A stretch of DNA of 6,254 bases from JBKEDH01 sp047975295 (lineage in GTDB: Bacteria; Bacteroidota; Bacteroidia; Flavobacteriales; Flavobacteriaceae). Below the pieces are notes generated by a model that saw nothing but the letters and a program-made list of their open reading frames with translations, did not search any database and had not been told where the DNA came from. Below are positions 1 to 5,968 of the stretch, one piece after another. Positions within the stretch are counted from its first letter, which is position 1, and each line of letters begins with the position of its first letter. The position numbers and the translations under genes were made by a program. The DNA lies in NCBI GenBank assembly GCA_047975295.1, contig JBKEDH010000176.1:1-6254 (forward strand), given 5' to 3'.

Positions 1-842
1 TTATGCAGTTTAGCCAAAAAAATGGAAGTAGAATCGGGATAGGCCACATTAACATTTTCAAGTTTGAATTTCTTTAACGAAAAAGATTGCACCTTCGAGC
101 GTTTCCCATAAACACTTCCACTTAGTCCATAACCCAGAAAATCACGAAAAAATTGCGATGCAGGTTTTAATCCCAACGAATCGTCCTCAAACAGCCATAA
201 AGAATCGGTACTTCCCAAATCGACCAATAATTTTACGGGAGTCTCTTTATCCTCTATCCTTACCGAAGCATTTATATAGGGTTTACTGTTGTGAAAATCC
301 AAATTGAAAATTTCACATTTTTTACAATTTTTATACCTGTAAACCTCTGGATCTGTTAATTGTATATACCTTTTTGGATAGTTAATTTCCACTATTAAAT
401 CCTTAAACAGATCGTAACCAATAATACCATGTACAGGAACACCTAATTTTGGTGAGAAATTAAGTTTAGTATCGTAAATAGCATAAATTTCTTGGTTAAA
501 TTTTATCGCATCTCCAATTTTAAAAATATTGTTTGTAGATTTCGATGCTTCGACCAATTCACCTTCGCCAAGACCTCTTAAAAAAATGGTTTCGGCATGT
601 TTGATTTCTAAAGAATCGGAAATATTTAAAAAATTAAAAATTATTGGTTTACGCACACCACTATCCAACAAAAAAGACAAGGTTACACCGTTAATTTCAA
701 CAGGAACAACAATAACATTATTAATAAACTGGAACCTAATTTTATCACTCTGCTTTTTATTTTGAACAATAAACTTGCTTTGGGAAATTGCAATATTCCC
801 CAAGACAAATACAATAAAAGCAGATATCCATACCCTTTTCAC
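1..842 (-). CDS. Secreted retropepsin-like aspartyl protease, C-terminus off the left edge
   Basis: Probable exported or periplasmic aspartyl protease; the substrate is unknown. Reading the minus strand from GTG at 842 gives 280 uninterrupted codons before the window ends. Residues 1-20 form a signal-like segment (KR, then a hydrophobic stretch ending AIS before Q21). The first half-site is FLLDSG at 57-62, with D60 as putative catalytic Asp. HGIIGYDLF at 138-146 is the second conserved patch of a retropepsin-like fold. A second, similar half-domain begins near residue 187 with LLVDLGS at 205-211 (D208), so the protein seems to contain two related lobes. Family members in Flavobacteriaceae usually continue into a C-terminal PDZ domain, which would lie outside the window. 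GTG was chosen because the in-frame TAA at 860-858 lies only five codons upstream and no in-frame ATG is available near the signal peptide. C173 and C176 form a CxxC pair of unknown meaning. Gene call sure; specific role inferred. Confidence 0.85.
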   Translation of the reverse strand, partial: MKRVWISAFIVFVLGNIAISQSKFIVQNKKQSDKIRFQFINNVIVVPVEINGVTLSFLLDSGVRKPIIFNFLNISDSLEIKHAETIFLRGLGEGELVEASKSTNNIFKIGDAIKFNQEIYAIYDTKLNFSPKLGVPVHGIIGYDLFKDLIVEINYPKRYIQLTDPEVYRYKNCKKCEIFNLDFHNSKPYINASVRIEDKETPVKLLVDLGSTDSLWLFEDDSLGLKPASQFFRDFLGYGLSGSVYGKRSKVQSFSLKKFKLENVNVAYPDSTSIFLAKLH

Positions 843-998
843 ACGATTAAATTTAAGTTAATCATTAAATTTTAGGTTTTAAAAAACATCTGTTAAAGTA
901 ACCGAAACCCAACGCCCCCACTATTGTTATTTATCTCCTTTTGTTAAGGCCATTACCTTGGCTATATAAATCCCACTATATCATGCTTAGAGCTTGTT

Positions 999-1006
999 TA
1001 AATTTG
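999..1006 (+). promoter_or_regulatory. Candidate -7 box (TAAATTTG) upstream of the aminotransferase
   Basis: The octamer fits the Bacteroidota -7 consensus TAnnTTTG exactly. No TTG is found 17-23 bases upstream, so the -33 element is missing. If used, it would give a leader of about 145 bases before the ATG at 1159. The sequence is AT-rich enough for a chance match. Confidence 0.3.
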
Positions 1007-1133
1007 TATGATTGGCTTATGCTGTGTCCCATTTTTATAAAACCAATTAACTTTCTGTTATTTAATTTACGAATCTTTTAAATATCAAGGCAATTTTAGG
1101 GTGATTTTTAAAAAAAGTTTAAGATAATTTTCC

Positions 1134-1141
1134 CAAATTTG
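1134..1141 (+). promoter_or_regulatory. Weak candidate -7 box (CAAATTTG) close to the aminotransferase start
   Basis: This octamer differs from TAnnTTTG only in its first base. It ends 17 bases before the ATG at 1159, close to the 15-base distance seen for the better promoter at 5725-5732. No TTG lies at the proper distance upstream. It is also a palindrome, so it could equally be a chance AT-rich sequence. Confidence 0.25.
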
Positions 1142-1158
1142 TGCCTTAATCCATAAAA

Positions 1159-2349
1159 ATGCCAACAATATCAAAAAAAGGGCAATTAATGCCGGAATCG
1201 CCTATTAGAAAACTTGTCCCGTATGCCGAACAGGCCTTAAAAAACGGTAAGTATATCTACCATTTAAATATTGGTCAACCCGACATAAAAACCCCCGAAG
1301 TGGCACTTGAAGCCGTTAAAAACAATAATGTAGAAATTCTTTCCTATTCCCGTTCGGAAGGCTCCGATACATATCGGGAAAAGTTGGCGGCTTATTACAA
1401 AAAGCATAACATAAACATATCGCACCAAGATATTGTGGTAACTACAGGTGCCAGCGAGGCTTTGATATTTTTGTTTAGCAGCATTATGGATCCGGAAGAC
1501 GAAGTGATAATCGCCGAACCGTTTTATGCCAATTATATTGCTTTTTCAACAGCAACGGGTGTTAAAGTAGTGCCTGCCGTTTGTAGTATAGACAATAATT
1601 TCGCATTACCGCCAATCGACACCTTCGAAAAACTAATTACACCAAAAACACAGGCCATTCTTATTTGTAATCCCGGTAACCCCACCGGATATCTGTATTC
1701 GGAAAATGAAATAAAGAAACTGGGGGAAATAGCAATAAAGCATGATCTTTTTTTAATTGCCGACGAAGTTTACCGCGAATTTATTTACGAGGGTAACACC
1801 CACTATTCCATTATGCAGTTGGAAGGCTTGGAGAAAAACACCATTATTATCGACTCGGTATCGAAACGTTACAGTATGTGCGGTGCCCGTGTGGGCTGCT
1901 TGGTTTCGAAAAACCATACCGTTTTAAAAATCGTACTTAAATTTGCCCAAGCACGACTAAGTCCGCCCACATATGCACAAATTGCCAGTGAAGCCGCTTT
2001 GGATACACCACAAAGCTATTTTGACGATGTTATTGCCGAATATGCAGAAAGACGGAACATTTTAATACGTGAACTACAAAAAATTGAAGGTGCAAAAGTG
2101 GCTACTCCCAAAGGTGCTTTTTACTGTATGGTAGAATTGCCCGTAAAAAATTCCGACCATTTTGCGCAATGGCTATTAGAACATTTCGATATTAATGGAG
2201 AAACCGTTATGGTTGCTCCCGGTGGCGGTTTTTATTCGACTCCAAATCTGGGCAAAAACCAAGTACGGATTGCTTATGTTCTAAAAAAAGAAAGCTTAAT
2301 TAAAGCTGTTAATATTATAAAGGAAGCCTTAAAAATTTACAACTATTAA
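1159..2349 (+). CDS. PLP-dependent class I/II aminotransferase (aspartate aminotransferase-like)
   Basis: A cytoplasmic fold-type I pyridoxal-phosphate transaminase that moves an amino group between an amino acid and a 2-oxo acid. The 396-residue length is normal for the family. Visible signatures are IGQPD at 38-42, TTGASE at 95-100 (phosphate-binding region), NPGNPTG at 171-177, DEVYREF at 202-208 (D202 for the pyridine nitrogen, Y205 for the cofactor), SVSKRYSMCGAR at 233-244 with K236 as the Schiff-base lysine, and R370 in QVRIAY for the substrate carboxylate. The SKRYSMCGARVG form is what I associate with a Bacteroidota branch usually annotated aspartate aminotransferase; the true amino acid substrate cannot be read from sequence. 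The N-terminus MPTISKKGQLMPESPIRKL looks family-typical, which supports the ATG chosen. murB starts one base after the stop codon, so the two are almost surely co-transcribed. Confidence 0.95.
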   Translation: MPTISKKGQLMPESPIRKLVPYAEQALKNGKYIYHLNIGQPDIKTPEVALEAVKNNNVEILSYSRSEGSDTYREKLAAYYKKHNINISHQDIVVTTGASEALIFLFSSIMDPEDEVIIAEPFYANYIAFSTATGVKVVPAVCSIDNNFALPPIDTFEKLITPKTQAILICNPGNPTGYLYSENEIKKLGEIAIKHDLFLIADEVYREFIYEGNTHYSIMQLEGLEKNTIIIDSVSKRYSMCGARVGCLVSKNHTVLKIVLKFAQARLSPPTYAQIASEAALDTPQSYFDDVIAEYAERRNILIRELQKIEGAKVATPKGAFYCMVELPVKNSDHFAQWLLEHFDINGETVMVAPGGGFYSTPNLGKNQVRIAYVLKKESLIKAVNIIKEALKIYNY

Positions 2350-2350
2350 C

Positions 2351-3364
2351 ATGCAGATACACCAAAATATATCACTAAAACCATACAATACCTTTGGCAT
2401 AGATGTTAAGGCCGATTATTTTGTTTCGGTTGAAAATATTGAAGAACTACAACAAATATTAGCCTTAAAGGATTACCCTAACAAACTTATATTAGGTGGT
2501 GGCAGTAACATGTTGCTTACCAAAAATTTTAACGGATTGGTTATCCATATCAACCTAAAAGGCATTGCACTTATTAATGAAGATGATAATTTTGCTTACA
2601 TAAAAGCACAAGCCGGCGAAGTATGGCACGAATTTGTACTGTGGTGCATTAACAATAATTACGGTGGTGTAGAAAATTTGTCGTTAATACCCGGAAACGT
2701 AGGTACGGCACCCATACAAAATATTGGAGCTTATGGCGTAGAACTGAAAGATTCTTTTTTTTCCTGCGAAGTCCTTGCAATAGTAGATGGAACAGTAAAA
2801 ACCTTTACCAATGCCGAGTGCCATTTTGGTTACCGCAATTCCATATTCAAACAAAACGAAAAGAACAAATATATTATTACATCCGTTACTTTCAAACTCA
2901 GTAAAAACAGCCACAACCTACACACAAATTACGGAGCCATAAAAGGACAATTAGAAATTATGGGCATTAAAACCCCAACCATACAAACGGTTTCGCAGGC
3001 CGTTATTGCCATTCGCAAAAGCAAACTACCAAATCCCAAAATTATTGGTAATAGTGGTAGTTTTTTTAAAAACCCTATTATTTCAATAGAAGATTACACA
3101 CTTTTACTAAATAATTTTGAAGATATGCCAAGCTATCCGGTTTCAGATAATGAAGTAAAAATACCGGCGGGATGGCTTATTGAAAAGGCCGGATTTAAGG
3201 GTAAAACTTTTGGTAATTACGGCGTACATAAAAACCAGGCTTTGGTACTGGTTAATTACGGTGGTGCCAAAGGAAACGATATTTTGGAACTTTCAAAATT
3301 AATTCAAAATACCATAAAACGATTATTTGATATTTCAATTGAAACCGAAGTGAATATCCTATAA
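2351..3364 (+). CDS. murB: UDP-N-acetylenolpyruvoylglucosamine reductase (MurB)
   Basis: FAD-dependent cytoplasmic enzyme that uses NADPH to reduce UDP-GlcNAc-enolpyruvate to UDP-MurNAc, the second committed step of peptidoglycan precursor synthesis. At 337 residues it has the length and layout of type I (E. coli-like) MurB. The N-terminus has the family opening NTFGIDVKADYF (13-24). The FAD-binding domain carries LGGGSNMLL at 48-56 and IPGNVGTAPIQNIGAYG at 113-129. GYRNS at 160-164 contains the conserved Arg (R162). GNSGSFFKNP at 233-242 holds the catalytic Ser (S237), and ETEV at 331-334 supplies the C-terminal catalytic Glu, most likely E333. The start is one base after the upstream aminotransferase stop, so translation may be coupled. 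All key residues are present and the gene looks intact. Confidence 0.97.
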   Translation: MQIHQNISLKPYNTFGIDVKADYFVSVENIEELQQILALKDYPNKLILGGGSNMLLTKNFNGLVIHINLKGIALINEDDNFAYIKAQAGEVWHEFVLWCINNNYGGVENLSLIPGNVGTAPIQNIGAYGVELKDSFFSCEVLAIVDGTVKTFTNAECHFGYRNSIFKQNEKNKYIITSVTFKLSKNSHNLHTNYGAIKGQLEIMGIKTPTIQTVSQAVIAIRKSKLPNPKIIGNSGSFFKNPIISIEDYTLLLNNFEDMPSYPVSDNEVKIPAGWLIEKAGFKGKTFGNYGVHKNQALVLVNYGGAKGNDILELSKLIQNTIKRLFDISIETEVNIL

Positions 3365-3379
3365 TACAAAAGAAATTTC

Positions 3380-3387
3380 TACCTTTA
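3380..3387 (+). promoter_or_regulatory. Candidate -7 box (TACCTTTA) for the sigma/anti-sigma operon
   Basis: The octamer matches TAnnTTTG except for the last base and lies in the 49-base gap between murB and the sigma factor gene. A start a few bases downstream would leave a leader of about 20 bases before the TTG at 3414, in keeping with that TTG being the translation start. No TTG is present at the -33 distance, so the promoter could be weak or read by another sigma factor, perhaps the operon's own. Confidence 0.35.
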
Positions 3388-3413
3388 CCCCAAAAACCAA
3401 AATATATTCTTTT

Positions 3414-3944
3414 TTGATAACTCCAATAGAAAAACAAATTGTTAAACTACTAAAGCAAGGCGATAAAAAAGCCATGACATTGCTTTACGACAACTATGCA
3501 GATGCTTTGTTTGGAGTGGTGAAAAAATTAATTTCAGACGATGAAATTGCCCAAGATGTTTTACAGGAAAGTTTTGTTAAAATTTGGCGATTTTCCAAAA
3601 AATACGATGCCGACAAAGCTAAGCTTTTTACATGGTTATACCGAATTGCGTACAATACTGCCATAGACAAAATAAGATCCCTTAAAAACAAAATGGACAA
3701 TGAAATCCAAATAGAAACTTCGTCCGTATATAAAGTTACATCGGGAACCTTAAACCAAGATGTTCTGGATATTAAAAAACATTTGGGAACTCTTGATGAA
3801 AAATATCAGATTGTAATAAACGCTCTTTTTTTTGAAGGTATGACCCAACAAGAAGCCAGTGACGAACTAAACATTCCATTGGGCACTATAAAATCGCGAT
3901 TAAAAATTGGATTGCGCGAACTGAAAAAAATTTATAATCCTTAA
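3414..3944 (+). CDS. ECF-type RNA polymerase sigma factor
   Basis: Small two-domain sigma-70 family factor that directs RNA polymerase to a special promoter set when released by its anti-sigma factor. The 176 residues fit the ECF size. Region 2 spans about 23-91, with DVLQESFVKIWRF at 48-60 and FTWLYRIAYNTAIDKIR at 72-88. Region 4 spans about 123-172, with the helix-turn-helix TQQEASDELNIPLGTIKSRL at 144-163. The start is TTG: the frame is open upstream but offers no ATG or GTG after murB, and the first in-frame ATG (residue 21) would cut into the leader of region 2. The anti-sigma gene follows after 11 bases, so the pair is an operon. The ECF subgroup resembles those paired with RskA-type anti-sigma factors (SigK-like); signal and targets are unknown. 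Confidence 0.93.
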   Translation: MITPIEKQIVKLLKQGDKKAMTLLYDNYADALFGVVKKLISDDEIAQDVLQESFVKIWRFSKKYDADKAKLFTWLYRIAYNTAIDKIRSLKNKMDNEIQIETSSVYKVTSGTLNQDVLDIKKHLGTLDEKYQIVINALFFEGMTQQEASDELNIPLGTIKSRLKIGLRELKKIYNP

Positions 3945-3955
3945 AAATAATTGTC

Positions 3956-4741
3956 ATGAATGAGAAAATAACTACTTTTTTAAATTCTGGCCTATTAGAA
4001 AAATACCTATTGGGTGCCACTGCCATTAACGAAACAGAAATGGTGGAAACCTATATTTCAAGATATCCAGAAGTAGAAAATGCTTTTAACACCCTACAGC
4101 ACCATTTGGAAATCAAGTCCAAATTCAATGCTGTTGAAGCCCCCAAGCATGTCTTAGACCGTGTATTGGATGAGCTTGACGATACGCCTGTAGTAGCACT
4201 TAAACCAAAAAAATATAAAAAGTGGTATAAGTACAGTATCGCTGCCAGCATTGCTGCTTTGGTTTTTGCCGGTACATCGTATATTTTTTACAACCAGAAC
4301 AAAAAGTTAAGTCACGAAAACCAAGTTGTAGTCGATGAAATTTTCGATTTGCGAAACGATATCTCCAACAACAACAAAAAACTGGACGATATTATGAGAC
4401 AGTTTAAGCAGCTTAACGACCCCGAAACCCACAAATACATTATAGATGGCAATGACAGGGCAAAAAACCTAAAAACCATTGCCTATATAAACCCTAAGGA
4501 AAAAACATCGATGATAGATGTGGTATCGCTACCAGAACTACCCGAAGAGCAATGCTATCAAATTTGGGCAGAATTACAGGATAAAATGGTAAACCTTGGT
4601 ATTTTAAGTGAAACCGACAGACAGCTTAAAGCCATACCTTATACCGAAAATGCCTTAGGTTTAAATATTACCATCGAGCCCAAGGGTGGTAACGCTACGG
4701 CATCTTTAGCCAATTCGGTGGCCGAAATAGAACTCCACTAA
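3956..4741 (+). CDS. Membrane-anchored anti-sigma factor, RskA-type
   Basis: Likely holds the sigma factor encoded just upstream inactive at the inner membrane. The 261 residues divide into a cytoplasmic N-terminal sigma-binding part (about 1-88, opening with LLEKYLLGA at 13-21), a single membrane helix at about 93-112 (YSIAASIAALVFAG and following), a charged, probably coiled-coil stretch at about 113-155, and a periplasmic RskA C-terminal domain (about 170-261) with QCYQIWAEL at 199-207, matching the usual YQ-W pattern. There is no HxxxCxxC zinc motif: the only cysteine is C200, beyond the membrane helix. It is therefore a zinc-free anti-sigma factor, in keeping with RskA. Release presumably needs regulated proteolysis, as known for RskA, but no sensor is visible. 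It ends before a strong terminator at 4763-4794. Family call firm; stimulus unknown. Confidence 0.9.
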   Translation: MNEKITTFLNSGLLEKYLLGATAINETEMVETYISRYPEVENAFNTLQHHLEIKSKFNAVEAPKHVLDRVLDELDDTPVVALKPKKYKKWYKYSIAASIAALVFAGTSYIFYNQNKKLSHENQVVVDEIFDLRNDISNNNKKLDDIMRQFKQLNDPETHKYIIDGNDRAKNLKTIAYINPKEKTSMIDVVSLPELPEEQCYQIWAELQDKMVNLGILSETDRQLKAIPYTENALGLNITIEPKGGNATASLANSVAEIELH

Positions 4742-4762
4742 ATTCATTAATACACAAAATAC

Positions 4763-4794
4763 AAAAGCCTCGTTTTACAACAAACGAGGCTTTT
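4763..4794. terminator. Bidirectional rho-independent terminator
   Basis: A perfect 13-bp stem (4763-4775 with 4782-4794) has the GC-rich core GCCTCG/CGAGGC, an A/T outer section and a six-base loop, TACAAC. A-runs on one side and T-runs on the other give a U-tract in either direction. It lies 22 bases after the anti-sigma stop on the plus strand and 36 bases after the aqpZ stop on the minus strand, so it should end both convergent transcripts. Confidence 0.93.
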
Positions 4795-4829
4795 TGGTCT
4801 TAAAAACTTCTTAAAGCTTTCTATTTTTC

Positions 4830-5555
4830 TTATTCAGCAATTTTCTCTTTCCAAGCGGTTTGAAGTAGGTTTTTATATATCAATCCGCCAACAACTGCTC
4901 CTAAAATTGGGGCTACCCAAAACAACCAAAGTTGCGAAATGGCATCGCCACCAACAAAAACAGCTTGCGATAACGAACGTGCAGGATTTACAGATGTATT
5001 GGTAATAGGTATTGAAATTAAGTGGATAAGTGTTAGCCCCAAACCAATGGCTATACCGGCAAATTTACCATTTGCCCATTTATCGGTTGCTCCCATTATT
5101 ATAATAAGGAAAAACATAGTAAGCAAAAATTCGGTTAAAAATGCGGCTCCTACTGTATAACTTTTTCCAAAATAAACAGCATGGTCGTAAAAATTGGTCG
5201 CAAATGCACCGGGAGCATTACCTCCCGTTCCACCATTTATAAAATATAAAGCAGCTGCAGCCGCTATAGCACCAACACATTGTGCAATAATATATGGAAC
5301 GGCCTCTTTAGCAGAATGTCTTCCTCCGGATAATAAACCTAATGTCACGGCCGGATTAAAATGACCTCCAGATATATGTCCAACAGCATAAGCCATAGTT
5401 AATACGGTTAAACCAAAAGCCAGAGCCACCCCTATTAACAATATGCCTACCTGTCCAGTTTCTGCAGGTGCAATTTGAGAGGCAAAAATGGCACTACCAC
5501 AACCTCCAAATACCAGCCAAAATGTTCCAAAAAATTCTGCGAATAATTTTTTCAT
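4830..5555 (-). CDS. aqpZ: Aquaporin Z, water channel
   Basis: Inner-membrane tetrameric channel for rapid water flow, member of the MIP family. The 241 residues are close to E. coli AqpZ (231). It shows six membrane helices and the two half-helix NPA motifs: HFNPAV (N67-P68-A69) and SVNPARS (N190-P191-A192). The selectivity-filter residues at the positions equivalent to E. coli F43, H174, T183 and R189 are F47, H178, T187 and R193. That is the narrow water-specific pattern, not the wider glycerol-facilitator one. GGCGSA at 17-22 is also as in AqpZ. The ATG at 5555 starts MKKLFAEFFGTFW, the normal family start. It is transcribed alone, divergent from the NqrM-like gene and convergent with the anti-sigma gene. 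A small hairpin lies 33-53 bases upstream. The gene looks intact. Confidence 0.96.
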   Translation of the reverse strand: MKKLFAEFFGTFWLVFGGCGSAIFASQIAPAETGQVGILLIGVALAFGLTVLTMAYAVGHISGGHFNPAVTLGLLSGGRHSAKEAVPYIIAQCVGAIAAAAALYFINGGTGGNAPGAFATNFYDHAVYFGKSYTVGAAFLTEFLLTMFFLIIIMGATDKWANGKFAGIAIGLGLTLIHLISIPITNTSVNPARSLSQAVFVGGDAISQLWLFWVAPILGAVVGGLIYKNLLQTAWKEKIAE

Positions 5556-5587
5556 AAGTTTAATATTTAAATTGTTAGTTAATTAAC

Positions 5588-5608
5588 GTCGTGGTTCTAA
5601 TCCACAAC
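5588..5608 (-). promoter_or_regulatory. Inverted repeat in the aqpZ upstream region
   Basis: In the aqpZ sense, GTTGTGG and CCACGAC pair over seven positions (one G-U) around a seven-base loop, ATTAGAA. The dyad begins 33 bases upstream of the ATG. It could be an operator or a leader hairpin. No convincing -33/-7 promoter could be placed for aqpZ; TATGGTTG (5612-5605) is a one-mismatch -7 box overlapping the dyad but lacks a -33 partner. Confidence 0.35.
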
Positions 5609-5700
5609 CATAAGACACGTTAAACGGTATCTGGTCACCTAAAATACCAATTATAATTCAAATTCTTTATTAACCCCACCACTTTATTTATAGATCCATC

Positions 5701-5732
5701 TTGGCTTTTTCTGTTTAAAAGCATTACCTTTG
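5701..5732 (+). promoter_or_regulatory. Bacteroidota-type promoter for the NqrM-like gene
   Basis: TTG at 5701-5703 (-33) and a perfect TACCTTTG at 5725-5732 (-7) are 21 bases apart, within the 17-23 range described for Flavobacterium promoters. The -7 box ends 15 bases before the ATG at 5748, so the leader would be about ten bases, too short for regulation by RNA structure. Confidence 0.75.
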
Positions 5733-5747
5733 TATAAAAGATAAACA

Positions 5748-5951
5748 ATGAAACTGCTTTTAATAACATTAGTTCTGTTAGGTTTGGGAATTGCCGGAAT
5801 TGCCATAAAAATATGGGCTAAAAAAGATGGTAAATTTGCAGGTACTTGCGCCAGTCAAAATCCAGCACTTAACAAAGACGGACAGGCATGTGGGTTTTGC
5901 GGAAAAACTCCAGACCAATTTGATAATTGCAACGAACCCCAGCACTCTTAA
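5748..5951 (+). CDS. Small membrane protein with four cysteines, NqrM-like (DUF539)
   Basis: A 67-residue protein with one N-terminal membrane helix (about 3-23), a short basic stretch (KIWAKK, 21-26), and a tail with four cysteines: C34 in AGTCAS, C48 and C51 in ACGFCG, and C61 in DNC. NqrM, a small inner-membrane protein needed to mature the Na+-translocating NADH:quinone reductase, probably by delivering iron, has the same design: one helix, then G-S-C, then D-G-x-C-x-x-C-G and a last Cys. The match in order and spacing is good, but the second glycine after the first Cys is replaced, and no nqr gene is in the window. The function is thus inferred. Such proteins are often labelled only 'membrane or secreted protein' in Bacteroidota. 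A perfect promoter lies directly upstream, and a broken glycosyltransferase begins 17 bases downstream. Confidence 0.85.
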   Translation: MKLLLITLVLLGLGIAGIAIKIWAKKDGKFAGTCASQNPALNKDGQACGFCGKTPDQFDNCNEPQHS

Positions 5952-5968
5952 TCCCTTTTTAATTTTTA

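Larger units (their letters stand above)
843..1158. other. Divergent intergenic region without a recognisable gene
   Basis: This stretch separates the minus-strand protease from the plus-strand aminotransferase, so it should hold promoters for both. I translated it on both strands and found only very short ORFs, with no recognisable protein remnant. It is AT-rich with one GC-richer patch near 908-920. On the plus strand it holds a perfect TAnnTTTG box at 999-1006 and a near match at 1134-1141, described separately. I could not see a convincing promoter for the protease. No tRNA, hairpin terminator or riboswitch fold was recognised by eye. Confidence 0.6.

Noticed and set aside
529..765. Plus-strand ORF of 78 codons
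   Set aside because: It is antisense to the aspartyl protease, which has a signal peptide and catalytic motifs on the minus strand.
941..961. TTG and TACCTTGG as a promoter pair for the aminotransferase
   Set aside because: The gap between TTG (941-943) and the box (954-961) is ten bases, far below the 17-23 expected, and the box has a mismatch.
3359..3364. TATAAT at the end of murB as a -10 box
   Set aside because: Bacteroidota primary sigma factors use TAnnTTTG, and this one overlaps the murB stop codon; it is probably chance.
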